Assembly: GCA_036346355.1 (NCBI GenBank)
Contig: CM070580.1
Location: 27,881,374 to 27,945,373, forward strand
Length of the DNA stretch: 64,000 bases
Direction: 5' to 3'
Source: Rhipidocladum racemiflorum
Lineage: Eukaryota > Streptophyta > Magnoliopsida > Poales > Poaceae
Under the pieces are notes generated by a model, which worked only from the letters and a program-made list of their open reading frames with translations, had not been told where the DNA came from and made no database searches. Below are positions 10,056-22,363 of the stretch, piece by piece (the first letter of the stretch is position 1; the number at the start of each line of letters is the position of its first letter). The translations under genes were made by a program, and so were the position numbers.

Positions 10056-11609
10056 TGGCTAAATAAAAAAAAGGGTAATCTGTTTTGTTTTTTTTTTTTT
10101 GACATTTGCCTTAATTAAGGTGCAACACCCTAAAACAACGTGTATTCAGGGACCGATAAAGTGCCAGCATCCTGGCTCGATCGGATGCACGGAACAAGTG
10201 CCAGCATTAGCGCCGCTTCGTTTCTCCAAGCATCTGCATATCTGAGTTGATGTAAGCAATGTGCTTGTGTCTCTCTCGACACCCATGGAGGAAGAGAGCG
10301 CTCTTTGTTCGATCAATCCGCACGGTCAGGATCATGTGCGAGCCCACGAACGAACCTGGATACATGGAGCCAAGACGCAATCCATCCGCCTCTAATCTCA
10401 ATTAGCTCTGCAATTTAATTGCTTCAGAGACGTGATGCAGCAACCGCCCGGCCATCAACTTTGCACCACCGCCACTGCCCCGGCTCTACTAAAAGCGAAA
10501 AGCTAACTACTACTGATAAGTGATAACCTAGCCAGAAAAGGCATTGCAATTTGCAGGTGAGTAGTATTGACATATACCCTCAAACTCTAGTACTATACAT
10601 ATATGAGCGAGCCTATGATCCTCTTCAACCTAGCTGTACCATACGGCAGGGACATCGATCAAAGAATTTCGGCAGCCTAATCCTGCACTCTCAACATGGA
10701 TAACCTGATGCTTATTTCAAATGCTACTTTGATTAGAGTACTCACATATGCTTGACTTAGGGTTACAGGGTGATTAGGCCATACGTCAGCTGCTCTTATC
10801 TATGCTCCAAGGTCCTGCCTTTTTGGATATGAGCATCTTTATCGGCCGCTCAAGTCGTAAAGAACCCTTCATGATTCACTAGGTACGTACACGTTCTTTG
10901 CAGATGAGAGAACGGAGGCTATGTAGGTGGCAAGTTGCATGCTCCGTTTCTGCATGCTGCGTCAGACTCCTTTACACTTTCACTAATTTGTTCCTGTCCT
11001 TAAAATGGAACTTTTGGCGTTCAGATTGGAGTATTGGAGGAGCAATTAAGAACACGCTTCCGCCTTATCTTCTAGTAGAAAAAAAAAACTGAAATTTTCT
11101 TTTTTACGGATGGCAAGAGCTATGTTCATTCGCTAAAGTGAGGAATATTTTATCTCTTATCCATATGGATCCCGACCGAAAATGGATCTTCCAAACAAAG
11201 CCTTAAAGGAAAGGGATTGGCGCCTCTCAGATTTCCGAAAATTTACTAAGAGGTCTTGCCTCGATAGTTTTACATAAAGACCCTCAGGGTTTTACAAATT
11301 TATGAAGAGGTCCTATGTCAGTAATTTCCAAAATAATCTTGGGATTCCAAGAATTTACCAAAAAATCCTACACCGGTAATTTGGGTTCTATAAATTTACG
11401 AGATTTTCTTTGCCGTTAGAGTGCTCGACCAAATTTGTTTGCCACAGCGTAGCGCCATCCCATGCTTATATAGTTTAAAAATTACAAGACCCATCCTAGG
11501 AAGACACCTTGATAGAGTAATAAACACCGAAGACACCACCTACTCACTGTATACAAAAGCACCACAAACCCAAGACTTGTCATGGAGCCAACAACATCTA
11601 CCTCAATAA
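10056..11609. other. intergenic DNA, no gene seen
   Basis: No reading frame resembles a protein. From about 11200 to 11410 a degenerate repeat of roughly 50-60 bp appears (phrases such as AAATTTACTAAGAGGTC, AAATTTATGAAGAGGTCC and AATTTACCAAAAAATCC). It is similar in style to arrays at 12957, 16640 and 23515. Confidence 0.5.
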
Positions 11610-11885
11610 GAGCAAGTACAATAACAAAGTTCACTACTTACTTTATTTATCTAAAGTAAATAATAAAGTCACCTTGTACATTAATTATCTCTAAAGGTTG
11701 TCTTTAGATACTATACAATAACTATCTCTTCTTTCTTATACATAACTAATCTATCTTGTTTCCTGTGCCATGCTGGCTATTATATGAGAGCCAACTCTCC
11801 TATATCTTTTATCATTCTTTCACATAGGACAAAGGTAATGTGTATAGATTAAGGGTAAGTTAAGATGGTCTTGTTGTACATGCTC
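11610..11885. mobile_element. Tourist-like MITE, 276 bp, TAA target duplication
   Basis: It starts GAGCAAGTACAATAAC and ends CTTGTTGTACATGCTC, an imperfect terminal inverted repeat, with TAA directly on both sides (11607-11609 and 11886-11888). A second copy lies at 34396-34666. The TAA duplication suggests the PIF/Harbinger (Tourist) superfamily. Confidence 0.8.
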
Positions 11886-12254
11886 TAAGAGAGAACCCAG
11901 ACAAAAGAAAAATAAAAAAATAACATTAGAGGACGAGATATTCCACGGTTCACCGAAGAGTCCTTCTGTCCGACCCGCGTAGAACCGCCATAATCAAGCT
12001 TAGAGGAGATGATTCCTTTGGGAGCTCCACTTCGTCGTCACCCTTTCTATCAAGCGATTCACAAGTTCTTCAACGATCTAAATTATACTTGTCCTTCACG
12101 CAAAATTCTTAACAATTCCTAGTAATATTCGCTAGCAATATTATTAATAGGATGCATGGGTTTGAATCAGTGAAGCACTATTTGATGCCTAATCATTGAG
12201 TACTAGCTTGGTAGTATACAATTACAGTAGTTGGCAGATGCCGTGGTGAGACTA

Positions 12255-12667
12255 GGACCCTGTTTGGTATATGGCTGGAGCTTTTTTGAAAAAATAGCTT
12301 TTAGCTGAGCTGCATGGCTGAAGGGCTGTACGGCTGGGCTGAAGAGGTTTGGTGTTTGTCAGTCTAACTTTTTAGTATAGCTTTTAGGTATGAGGGATGC
12401 TAGTTAGGAATAAGGGTGAGAGTGATGCGGTTTGAGATTTTACACTTGGTGGGAAGGGGTAATTTTTCTTTGAACTCTAGTGTAAAGTCATAATCCCAAC
12501 CCATCAAAGCCATATGAAGCTACTCAGACCAGCTTTCGACTTTCGGTTTTTCTAGTACAAATGGGCTGCTGATTGCTGACTTCTGACTGTGAAAAAGCTA
12601 GTTGTTTGCAACAACTTCTGGCTTCCAGAGGATAGAAGCTGAAGATGAAGCCGTTCCAAACAAGACC
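12255..12667. mobile_element. MITE with GGACCCTGTTTGG-type ends, 413 bp
   Basis: The left end GGACCCTGTTTGG and the right end CCAAACAAGACC form a terminal inverted repeat of about 12 bp. The flanks (CTA left, TAG right) do not give a clean duplication. The ends belong to the broad grass MITE class opening GGNCCTGTTTGG. Confidence 0.65.
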
Positions 12668-12877
12668 TAGGAAGTTCGGTCTTAGGGTGTAGGCAAGGTC
12701 ACGAATCCTGTCAAGTGAAGGCCATATAGTCGGTATGTTAAATCCCGCAACTTTTAAGACTCTGCAGTGAGCCACGTCAGTTTCCGGACGACGTGATTGT
12801 TCCATGCGCGGCCATATCGCTTGTTTGCCCACCCAGAAATACAGGTTAAGTAATTTAACCCATTCCTTTGAACGCAA

Positions 12878-12960
12878 CAACGCTGTAGCGCAGTGGTAAC
12901 GTTGTTTCCTTCCACCGAAGCCGCTGCTGGGTTTGACTCCCAGTTGCACGTGCGTTTTTT
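12878..12960 (+). repeat. tRNA-derived SINE-like head
   Basis: An A-box-like TAGCGCAGTGGTAAC (12886-12900) and a B-box-like GGTTTGACTCC (12929-12939) are spaced as in a tRNA gene. The B box sits in a five-pair stem (CTGGG/CCCAG). The rest does not fold into a good cloverleaf, so a SINE head (pol III promoter) is more likely than a functional tRNA. The 3' boundary is not visible. Confidence 0.45.
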
Positions 12961-13425
12961 GCAGAAAGTCGCATGGAGGTTTTATAAATTATGTATTAGT
13001 CCTTTTTGGCAGGAAGGTCCTTGAAACTCGCATTTTTTCAGAAAGGCACCCGAAAGTTTTAAAAATTACGTACTAGTCTCTTTTTTGCAAAAAAGCCCCT
13101 GAAACTTCTGAAATTAGTTTGTTTTTGTGCACAGGCCTCCAAAAAATGAAATTACATCTGGATCCGTTCAATTGGTTTCCCGAAAATTACCCAAAATTTT
13201 AAAAAATATTGCGCCTGGCTCCTTTTTGCGAAAAAGACCTAGCAAATTTGAAATATGCCATTTTTTCAAAAAAGGCCCTAAAAATCCTAAAAATTACATA
13301 CAAGTTCCTTTTCCCCAAAAAAGAACCTAGAAAAACAAGTATTTCACCTTTTTTTCCCCAAAAAATCCCTCAGATATACCAAAAATTGTGTTTAAGTCTC
13401 GTGTTTCACCAAAATCTATAAGGGC
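12957..13425. repeat. degenerate short-period repeat tract
   Basis: About eight imperfect units of roughly 50-60 bp, each a variant of TTTTTGCAAAAAAGGCCC followed by CTGAAATTTTAAAAATTAC and a TACTAGTCC-like phrase. The small reading frames here (rich in KFEI and PKNP repeats) are side products. Confidence 0.6.
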
Positions 13426-13435
13426 ATATCCGTGG

Positions 13436-14660
13436 TCAAGGAGGCCAAATTACATATGCTCCGGATCAAGTATGAGAGTTTCATTATGTTGCCCATGAAA
13501 ATATCACTGAGATGTATTCATAGTTAAACAATATAGTGAATGACCTCAACGGCTTTGGGGTTTCACTAACTGATCTTGTTGTTGTTCGTAAGATGCTTAG
13601 GACTCTACCAAACAAATATGAGACATTGGTGACCCTCTTCCTCAACTCTCCTAAGTTGGCGATAATGATGCCAACTGCTCTCTTGAGCAATATCATTACA
13701 AATGAGTTGTACAAGAAGGACAAGGAGGAGCTCTTGGAGCAAAATTCTTCCAAGAAGAAGAATATTCCCTTCAAGGCTAAGGTGGAGTTAAGCGAGGAGA
13801 CGCTTGATGACTTTAAGCATGATACGGAGGAGGAAATGGCTCTCCTCGTGAGGAGGATGAGGATATTCATGAAGAAATGCTCAAGTTCAAGGGCCCCTCA
13901 AAAGTACAAGAAGGGGCAACACTCAAGCAACAATCGATTCGTCAACATTCAATGCTTTTAGTGTGATGAGAAGGGGCACATTACCTCTAGGTGCCCCCAA
14001 GAAGAAGGATGACAAGGGCAAGTCATCAAAGAAGAAGCCATTCTATGGTAAGAAGCTCTTCAAGAAGCTTCACAAGGATGGCAAGGGTGAGGCCCATATT
14101 GGGAGTGGAATTCTGAAGAGGGGTATTCGGATTCTGACTCCTCCAATGAGAACACTCCTTCCAAGAAGAAGGGTCTTGCCAGAGTCGTCATCAAGGAGGC
14201 TTCATCGCCTTTCGTCACTCCACTTTGCCTTATGGCAAAAGGAGACAAGGTAAGATCTATTGACGATGACGATCCTTCTTATTATGAGCTCCTAGATATG
14301 CTTGAGGATTTTAGTGAGTATCTTAGCAAGGAGAAGTCCAAGCATAAGGATTTGAGAAAAAAAAAATCATCTCTCTCAAAGCATCTTATGATGAGCTCAA
14401 AGATGCTCATAAGACTCTCCTTCTAAAGGATCATTCTAAATCCATAATTATTATAGGAGTCTCTTGCGATCTAATTGATGCTATGCCTAGAGTAGATAAT
14501 TCCTCTTGCAATATCTCAAAATCTAGCATAGCTACTTCATGTGATGATTTGCTTACCATGTCTTCTAGCACTTGCGCTAGCTCAATTTCTAATAACAATG
14601 ATTTAATTCTTGAGAATAATGAACTCAAGGAGCAAGTTATCTGCACATTATTCCTGTGAA
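13436..14660 (+). pseudogene. gag: Sirevirus-type copia gag, decayed
   Basis: Translation in shifting frames gives a UBN2-type Gag core (LRIKYESFIML, then IVNDLNGFG, then VVRKMLRTLPNKYETLVTLFLNSP). It is followed by a zinc knuckle and then the long acidic and coiled-coil tail typical of Sireviruses (CLMAKGDKV, YYELLDMLEDFSEYLSKEKSKHKDL, CDDLLTMSSS and NNELKEQV). The zinc knuckle near 13949-13992 reads C-F-stop-C-D-E-K-G-H-I-T-S-R-C, so an in-frame TAG replaces one residue. An earlier stop lies near 13525, and frameshifts occur near 14100 and 14360. No protease, integrase or reverse transcriptase follows, so only the gag part of the element remains. In an active copy this protein would package element RNA. 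Confidence 0.82.
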
Positions 14661-14775
14661 GAAGTAACTGCATATCCCGACCAAATAGAACTGGTTACGG
14701 CGGTCGAATCACTAGTCGGATCCAACAAGTGTAGGTTAAAAGAATACACGGCAGCAAACTAGTCGGAGCCATAAC

Positions 14776-14917
14776 CATATAATTGAACGTGAGCTTAACT
14801 GGTTGGAGCCGTAACTAGATAATGGATCATGGGTCTTATTCTTCTTTATAGGCTTTTTCTTATAAAGGTATAGGCCCAAAACAAAGTATGACTCGTAATC
14901 CTCGTCAATTTTCTATA
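14776..14917. repeat. direct repeat copy A (pair with 15341-15478)
   Basis: It contains TAACTGGTTGGAG, ATCATGGGTCTTATTCTTC and TATAGGCCCAAAACAAAGTA, all closely repeated about 565 bp downstream. These may be remnants of short LTRs or of a tandem duplication; no protein frame lies between them. Confidence 0.6.
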
Positions 14918-15340
14918 CTTTTTGCAAAGAGGCTAGACTTTGATTGCCTTGGGGGACCTTGCATGTTGGGATGGCTATTTCTAGATGAGGATTGGGTAAG
15001 TGAGACAATTTGTGACAATATAGTCAGTTTACAGAAATAGTGGTCATTATCTAGTTGATTAATTCAATTCAACTACTTACTTGTTCTATGTTCAATTCAT
15101 ATATTCCTTGCTGTTGTTTGTCAATCTATTCAATTTATGTTGTTACATTCAAAATTGTTATAGCTTGATCATAAACATATTGCATATATATGATTTGTCT
15201 ATGTAATCAATTGATACTAATTCATATTAATTCAGTAATTTTGAAATTTATTTTGTTAAGAATGTTTAGAAAGATTATCACAAAGTAGTTTGTGATCCTG
15301 TCCCTAGTGGCGAGGAGGTCTAACTGCTCAGAGCCATAAC

Positions 15341-15478
15341 CAGGGAACTGATCTTAGGCCTAACTGGTTGGAATTGTAACCAAATAACTTGATCATGGGC
15401 CTTATTCTTCTTTATGGGCTTTTTCTTAGAAAGCTATAGGCCCAAATCAAAGTAGGACTCTTAATCCTCATCAATCTA
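15341..15478. repeat. direct repeat copy B (pair with 14776-14917)
   Basis: It shares TAACTGGTTGGAA, ATCATGGGCCTTATTCTTC and TATAGGCCCAAATCAAAGTA with copy A, at roughly four fifths identity by eye. Confidence 0.6.
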
Positions 15479-15930
15479 TTAATTCAAACAGCCCAACATC
15501 TGAGAGAAAACTTTAATCAACTTGAGCATTTGTAGCTAGTTGAAAGCCATTGTTCATTGTCATTGCCATATTTAAATACTTGATTTTCATGAGCTGTTCT
15601 TGTGCTTTGATATTAGCTAATATTATGTTACAACCTCTATGTATTTATTACGGCATTGTTGTTTTCTGGTTGCTAATAATATGTGGAATTAAAGTAATTA
15701 GAAATTTGCTAATACCACATTTATTCCAACAAACCAGTCATCGGTGACTCCGATGACCCTATCACCGGCGTCTGGCGGCGGTGAGGAGGATTAAGGGGTT
15801 GAGCATAGGGCTAAATGCCAAGGAATAGGAGGTGTGCATGGTGTGTCGGCATCGCTTGGCAGCAGGAGAGGGCAGCCATGCTTGAAGTCTAGGTGGGGAG
15901 AAGATACGACTTTGGGATTTTTTTCTGGAA
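15479..15930. other. AT-rich intergenic DNA, no gene seen
   Basis: No supported frame or repeat boundary was found in this stretch. Confidence 0.4.
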
Positions 15931-16062
15931 GATGCTTCTATGCATTGAAAGTTACATAAATAATAAAATATGGATAAAGTATTAAAGTGTATAGTGTGTT
16001 TATTTACTCCTTTGCTTGCTTTAAAATTTGTACAACTTATATTGAAAAGGTGACATAAAAAC
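15931..16062. mobile_element. MITE copy, family of 35860-36002
   Basis: Left end GATGCTTCTATGCATTG, internal TTACTCCTTTGCTTGCTTT and right part TTTGTACAACTTATATTG match the better preserved copy at 35860-36002. The right terminus is diverged. Confidence 0.6.
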
Positions 16063-16146
16063 ACAAATCAGGTTTTTGGGCAACCAAATAAGAATTGGAA
16101 TCGGCAAACATTTCATTTTCATGCCACCAATTCTTCTGCAACCAAA

Positions 16147-16270
16147 TAGAAAAAGTTACACAAATATTAAAGCATGCATGAAGGGTAGATGGTGATTTCT
16201 TGCCCATTTGCCTGCTTTAAAATTTGTGCAACTTATATTAAGGAGTGATATATAGAAGCACTACTCAAAG
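16147..16270. mobile_element. MITE copy, family of 35860-36002
   Basis: It shows TTAAAGCATGCATGAAG, CATTTGCCTGCTTTAAAA and the right end TAGAAGCACTACTC of the same family. It lies only about 85 bp from the previous copy. Confidence 0.6.
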
Positions 16271-16594
16271 AATTGTAGACTAATTTCATTTCCATGTAGA
16301 AACTAAATTGAGACTCCAATTCCCACAAAGTTAATTTACTTGTATAAACCAAATAGACCTTTAATGTAAATTAATTAGTACATAAAACTCAAAACATGGG
16401 ATTTCCATATTCATAATGCAAGGCATATATGTTTTTGTAGGTACAAGACAAACACATATAACTCACGCACCACACATGCGTACACACGCTAAGGAATAAA
16501 TGGAGGCTCTGACCTTTTGAACGCACTATCCTACTAAACTTGCATGCATGTATATACCCAATATTCTGGTGAGATGCACTGGATTTGATTCTAT

Positions 16595-17388
16595 ACTATA
16601 ACATATGTAGCCTAGGTTTGGAGAGCAACCAGGATGTACATGTGGCGATTTTTTGCGAAAAGAAACTCTGCAAATTTTAAAATTATGTTTAGATCCTTCC
16701 ACCAAATTCTAAAATTATGGTTAGGACCTTTTGCTCATTATTTTTAAAAAATAACCTGTAGTTCCGTATATTCGTGAACATGTACCTTTACCGGTTTTTT
16801 CAATCGTGGATCGGTTCTTCCCTGTGGTTTTGAAAAAAAAAAGGCGACGGCTCATAGCCAGTCAATACTATAACATATGTAGCCTAGGTTTGGAGAGCAA
16901 CCAGGATGTACACGTGGCGATTTTTTGTGAAAAGAAACTTTGCACATTTTAAAATTACGTTTAGATCCTTCCACCAAATTCTAAAATTATGGTTATTTTT
17001 TAAAAATAACATGTAGTTCCGTATATTCGTGAACATGTACCTTTACCGGTTTTTTCAATCGCGGATTGGTTCTTCCCTGTGGTTTTGAAAAAATAAGCCG
17101 ACAGCTCATAGCCAGTCAATACTATAACATATGTAGCATAGGTTTGGAGAGCAATCAGGATGTACACGTGGCGATTTTTTGCGAAAAGAAACTCTGCAAA
17201 TTTTAAAATTACGTTTAGATTCTTCCACCAAATTCTAAAATTACGATTAGGTCCTTTTGTCGGTTATTTTTTAAAATAACCTGTAGTTTCGTATATTCGT
17301 GAACATGTACCTTTACCAGTTTTTTCAATCGCGGATTGGTTCTTCCCTGTGGTTTTGAAAAAAAAAAAGCCGACGGCTCATAGCCAGC
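16595..17388 (+). repeat. three-copy tandem array, unit about 254-272 bp
   Basis: Each unit starts ACTATAACATATGTAGC and includes TTTGGAGAGCAACCAGGATG, CGTATATTCGTGAACATG and GGCTCATAGCCAG. Copies begin at 16595, 16867 and 17121. The array fades into a partial fourth unit (to about 17470). No coding frame is carried. Confidence 0.85.
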
Positions 17389-17479
17389 CATTTTTTTTTA
17401 AAAAAAAAAACACCTGTGGTTTCGCAAAAAAAACCGATGGCTTGTAGTCAGCCAATTTTTTAAAAAACACCATCTAGAA

Positions 17480-19673
17480 AATCAAAATTGCGCCTTTTGT
17501 AGTAAGAACATCGGACTAAATTTCACACCGTGTAGCATCGTGCGCACCATTGGTGTATGCAAAGAGTAATCTCGAGAGTCATTGATCTCAATGTTAGGCG
17601 GATCGACGAACTGCAGCTGATGCACGCATGCTTGAACAACCCGAAGGTTTACTATTCAAAGCAACCGAGTATTCTTAAAAAAATTTGACTGGCTTAGGGT
17701 GATGCCAAACCCGGTTTGGCAGGACGAGGAAGGAACGAAAGCGCCGGCCGAGAGAGCGACCAGAACATGACACCCGACCGACATCTCTCCCCCGGCCTGT
17801 CACTCGCACCGCAGATCCAAATCCCATCGGGGCCATTACTTCAACCTTAACCCACACAGAAGCAAGTCAATTATTATCAATCGATCGATCAGCTGAGAGC
17901 AATTACCAGATCCAAAGCTCCAAACCGTGTGTGCTCCTACAGAACGAACGCCTGAAAATTACCGTGTAAAAATACGTGCTTTTCGGGGAGAATCACAGGA
18001 GACCGACGCGCTTTGCCTCCCGATAGGCTGCCGGGGGCGGTGGGAGGGCAGGGGCAGGTGCCGGAGTCCGAGCCGGCCGGTTTGAGGCGCGCATGACACG
18101 TCCGCTTGGGCACAGCTAGCTGGAGAGCCGCAACCACTCTAGCACGATCTAGCCGCGTCTCGAAATCAGCCTGGTTAATATTGTTTCTTATAATTAATGT
18201 CCTGTTTTGCACCAATGTTCAATGCATCATCGATCCATTGTTGTTGTAGTGTTGTGGATTCAGTACCTGCGAGGTATTTTTTTTTTTTTTTCATGCGTCC
18301 AATAAGCCGTGCATGCATGTGGGTTCATGTGCAACATGCATGTGCTAGGTGCCACAAGTTTGACACCTAGAGGGGGGAGCAATTTAAAAGGGAGCATCAA
18401 GTGATCGATGCACTTAAGCAGATTAACTAGGAATAGAAGGTGAAAAACTTTGATGAGCAATTAGTACCATATGAGCTAGGCTTCTTGGAAACTATAATAA
18501 TATGCTAATGGGATATCATATTCACGTGGTAGCCTTTTCTCTAGGTGGGAACGATTGTTTGGCTTTTGTATGGAGATTATTGTACCATATAAAATTAAAG
18601 GCGTAGGTTTCGATAGGCAAGACAATTTGTTCACGATACATAAATCAAAAGTTATAATGATAAAGAGAATCTTTTAAAGATAGGACATATGGCGCATCCT
18701 TATTCGTTATAAACGTTATATTGTGACGTAGAATCCACTACCAGAATTTGCAAGCTTCCCTAGTGCTTAGTATTTCTCCTAGCTAGTGTTTTTTTTTTGT
18801 TGACACCATGGGGAAACATCCCGGTGCCATTAGCCAAACACTTGCGAGTCGTGCGACGAACGAACACACTAGGGAAGGGAGCCCTGGGCTAGAACATTTA
18901 CACGATGGTGGTTAAATATTCAAGGATCGATGTGGTACATATACAACATTCCTTTCCTACTGTTTTTACTCCAAATTCAAGGATGCATGCCGCAAATCGG
19001 TCTACTATCTGAAGTGATCTGAATGTACATTGCTGTAAAATTAAATCAAGCCCTCACCAACATATATATACGCTATGGTTTATGGACAACCACAGAGAAC
19101 AGATCACAAGTGGAGTACGAAGGAAGATCATTGTTTAGATTTCCACTCGGCCATACATCAAGGACAAACATTCCAAGCGCGTTTGGCTGACAGAAATAGC
19201 ATTACATCACGATAATAAACCAATTTACATCACGATAATAAACCAATGGAGTACAAACGTGCATCTAGCTAGCTGAAAAGAATATATATAGCTAGCTCGA
19301 CTGTCAAGGGCATGCATGCATGCACAGGCACAGCATATCCTTGTAACGGAAATGATAAGAGAAGACAACCATTGTAATCCGTAATATATAATCTAATGAG
19401 AAACTCGACCGCCCACGCTTTCGTAAAGTTTTAAGGGCATATAAGTACGTAACACTTAAACTGATGGTGCGATAAATATATTACTTGTCCTACCTAGCTA
19501 GCTAGCTAGCTTGCTTCTCGATGGACGATGGGTATGATATATGATTTGCATGCAAGCATCGATCCCGTTTTGGTTGGTGAAGAACTGCACCCAGCCCCGG
19601 CCGCATGATGATGTATCTGGATTCTGATCCAATGAGAGTACTAAGTAGAGATATCTATCTACCACGGGCAGTT
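17480..19673. other. intergenic DNA downstream of the WOX gene
   Basis: No gene is supported. A GC-rich island near 18000-18130 has an open minus-strand frame of 92 codons with no recognisable domain. Short GCTAGC and TGCATGCA repeats are frequent from 19270 to 19600. The 3' untranslated region of the WOX gene must lie in the right part. Confidence 0.4.
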
Positions 19674-22289
19674 TTAAGTTGTCCTCGTGACCTGTGGATC
19701 AGGAACGAAACAATCTAAGATGATCATATGCAAGAACGCAGGGAAATTAAGCAGAGATCGAACAAACATTGCATTTCACGCGCGCGAATGCATGCATGAA
19801 TGCAATGTGCATTCATGAAGAAATCAAATTCCATGGGCTGTTGGAGAGGATGAGAGAGATCGATGAGAGGTGATATGGATGGTTACCAAAAAATAGCTTT
19901 CTCCCATTTGCAGGCTCTGCATTAGAATTCCATAGTCGTTGACTGGGAGGAGGGCCCCGGTGGAGTGGACGAGCATCACATCCTGGCCGAACATGGCTCG
20001 CAAGTCTATTGGACCCCTTGGGACCTCCATTGGGACTCCATTGATGAACACCGTGATCGTCGCTGGGATTAGCAGGCAATCAGCAAATCAATCAGCAGCC
20101 AGCATATAACCCACTCAAGAAAATATCAACATGAGCTAGATCATTTGACGACAAAATTAACAAACAGATGCATAAGCCAAACAAAATTCTTTGGTCAGAT
20201 CGATTATAAATGTCCCTGGGTCGGTACAACCGTTTACTCACAGTTGGGACTTGGGACCTCTACCATATGGTGGCATGTATATATGTCTAGTCATTTTGAT
20301 TCCAAGTACTTCTGCCCTAAGAGGAGCAAATGTTATCTGCTAGCATGCATGGACATGATATATATCTGCATGCATGCAAATGCAAGCTGCATGGATTATA
20401 GCACCATTAGCTTGTCCAGCATATCATTCCTGCTTTAATTCAGAAGTTCTCACAAATGGGTTACCAATTGATGGTACTTCGCGTACAGACTAAAAAAGCA
20501 TTAAATCTAAAAAAATACTTAATGAGAAATGACCATATATATATGGCATACGACAACCACTTAACCTCTTTTGAAGCTTCGAAGCTTCTAAGTAAATAGA
20601 TAATGGAAAAATTACAATAAATACACTCTAAATTTCTCAATAGACAAATATATATATATATATTGAAACAGATATTCACGAGGCTATAGATAAATATAGC
20701 ATAATAGAGGGAGTAGTAAAAAAAGGGGAAATCATATTACGTGCATTTACATGTGCATGCATGCGGCATTTTTTTAGGAGAGTACAAATGCAAGAAATTT
20801 TAAGGTAACCAAAGTTCATTGATAAATTTGCTATTTAACACAACGGGCATCAAATTAATAGTTGGATCATGCGTAAACATGTGTTAATTCCATTCCATGC
20901 TTGTGCCACATGCAGGCTAAGGTGGATAGACAAAACGAGAGACACCCACAAGAAGATGAAGATGCATGCATGCATGCATGTCCAGAATCTATGAGAAATA
21001 ACTAAATTTGTTCATTTCGTCATGTGATTTTCTTTTTTTAGTTATTGTTTGAAATGTGATCAAGTCTCTACAACAAGTTAAGAACGGACACATATCATGG
21101 TGGAGAGGACGACATATGTATCATGTATTATGATCTTATGCGTTTGTAGACTAGCTAGGAGGTGTAACCGAACTATATTGAAGAGCTAAAGAACAAGAAT
21201 CGACGTAATTAAGTATGGTAGACCAAATAAAGTATGCATCCAAAAGATCCAAGCTAGATCTCCTTGAATTCTGCATCACTTCAATACAAACAAACAAAAT
21301 TGTAGGGGTGAAATCAGCATTTACATCGTCAAAAGCTCCTTCAGTTGTTTGATGCATATCCGCTAGCAAAAACCACATAAGAACTTATCAAAAGTTCACA
21401 AATTATAGAATCTTTTCGATGAAAATAAACCAATAACCTAACAATTATTCTCCTTAAGAAACATGGGAAACACATGCATGAAATCGATGAACCAACCAAT
21501 TGATCGAAGGGAGCAATCACGTAACGAAGATCGATGTGCGGTACTCAACTCACCTGCCGGTAATTGGCACGAGTAGTACTGCTGCTGCGCGGCGGTGCTC
21601 GGCACCGCCGAGGACGAGCCGCGGGGGCTCTCCACAAAACCCATCTGCCGCGAGATGGCGAAGAGATCATCGGTGCCGCCGCTGTCCACGTCCCCCATCA
21701 GCCCCGACGCCAGCGCCGACGACGCGCCACACGACGCCTGCAAGTACCCACCGCCGACGGCGCCCGACACCCCCCCGCCGTGCGCAAACAGCCCCAGCGA
21801 CGACCCTCCCGTGCTTCCCGAAGACGAGGAGGAGCTCCCCTGCTGCTCATACTGGCAAGCGCTCCCACCCATGGTCATGGGATGGACCGCGACGGACGGA
21901 AGGCCCACGGTGGCGCTAGCAGCTGGAGAGCTATTGGCGGGCGGGGAGGAGGAGGCGGCCGCTGCCGCGGCGGCCGCGGCGGCTTGCATCTGGCGCTGGC
22001 GGCGGCGCGAGCGGGAGCGGCGGTTCTGGAACCAGTAGAAGACGTTGGCGTCGCCGACGGCGCCGAAGCGCTCAAGCAGCTTGCGGATGCGGACAGTCTC
22101 CTCCTTGGGCGGGTTGACCATGCCGCTGTTGAAGATGGACTCGAGGATCAGTATCTGCTCCGGTTTGGGCGTCCACCGCGACCGCACCGGCTCCCCCGCC
22201 CCCCGCCCTCCTCCTCCTCCTCCTCCGCCGCGCTCCTCCGGGCTGCCGCCCGACGACTGCCTGTCCGGGCTGTTGCTGCCCCCCTCCAT
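19674..22289 (-). CDS. WOX11: WUSCHEL-related homeobox transcription factor, WOX11/WOX12 clade
   Basis: I place three coding exons: 22289-21554, 20062-19887 and 19691-19674. The introns are 1491 and 195 bp with GT/AG ends, and the phases (1, then 0) fit, giving 309 residues. A plant WOX homeodomain lies at about residues 35-101 (RSRWTPKPEQILILESIF through ANVFYWFQNRRSRSRRR). Poly-Gly, poly-Ala and Ser-rich linkers surround it. The conserved tail (TVFINGVPMEVPRGPIDLR, then SLQMGESYFLV) is split over exons 2 and 3, and exon 3 encodes only VTRTT. Homeodomain and tail match the intermediate-clade WOX11/12 proteins, nuclear regulators of crown or adventitious root initiation in rice and Arabidopsis. 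No WUS box is visible, as usual for this clade. WOX11 and WOX12 cannot be told apart here. Intron 1 carries MITE sequence. Confidence 0.9.
20480..20717. mobile_element. Stowaway-like MITE in WOX intron 1
   Basis: The right end reads GAGGGAGTAG, the complement of the CTACTCCCTC terminus. Internally ATTAAATCTAAAAAAATAC and TTAATGAGAAATGAC match the sequence near 24615-24650. The left terminus is uncertain. Confidence 0.5.
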
Positions 22290-22363
22290 CGATCAATCGA
22301 ATTGGACTGGGTAAAGGTGGAGCGTTGGCTAAGTGGAATCTTGGTTCTTGGAAGGCGGAGCGC

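Noticed and set aside
12524..12949. 141-codon minus-strand frame
   Set aside because: It runs across a MITE end and the antisense of the SINE-like head, so it is a side product of repeats.
12881..12955. tRNA gene
   Set aside because: A and B boxes are present, but the acceptor and anticodon arms do not fold properly. SINE-like head preferred.
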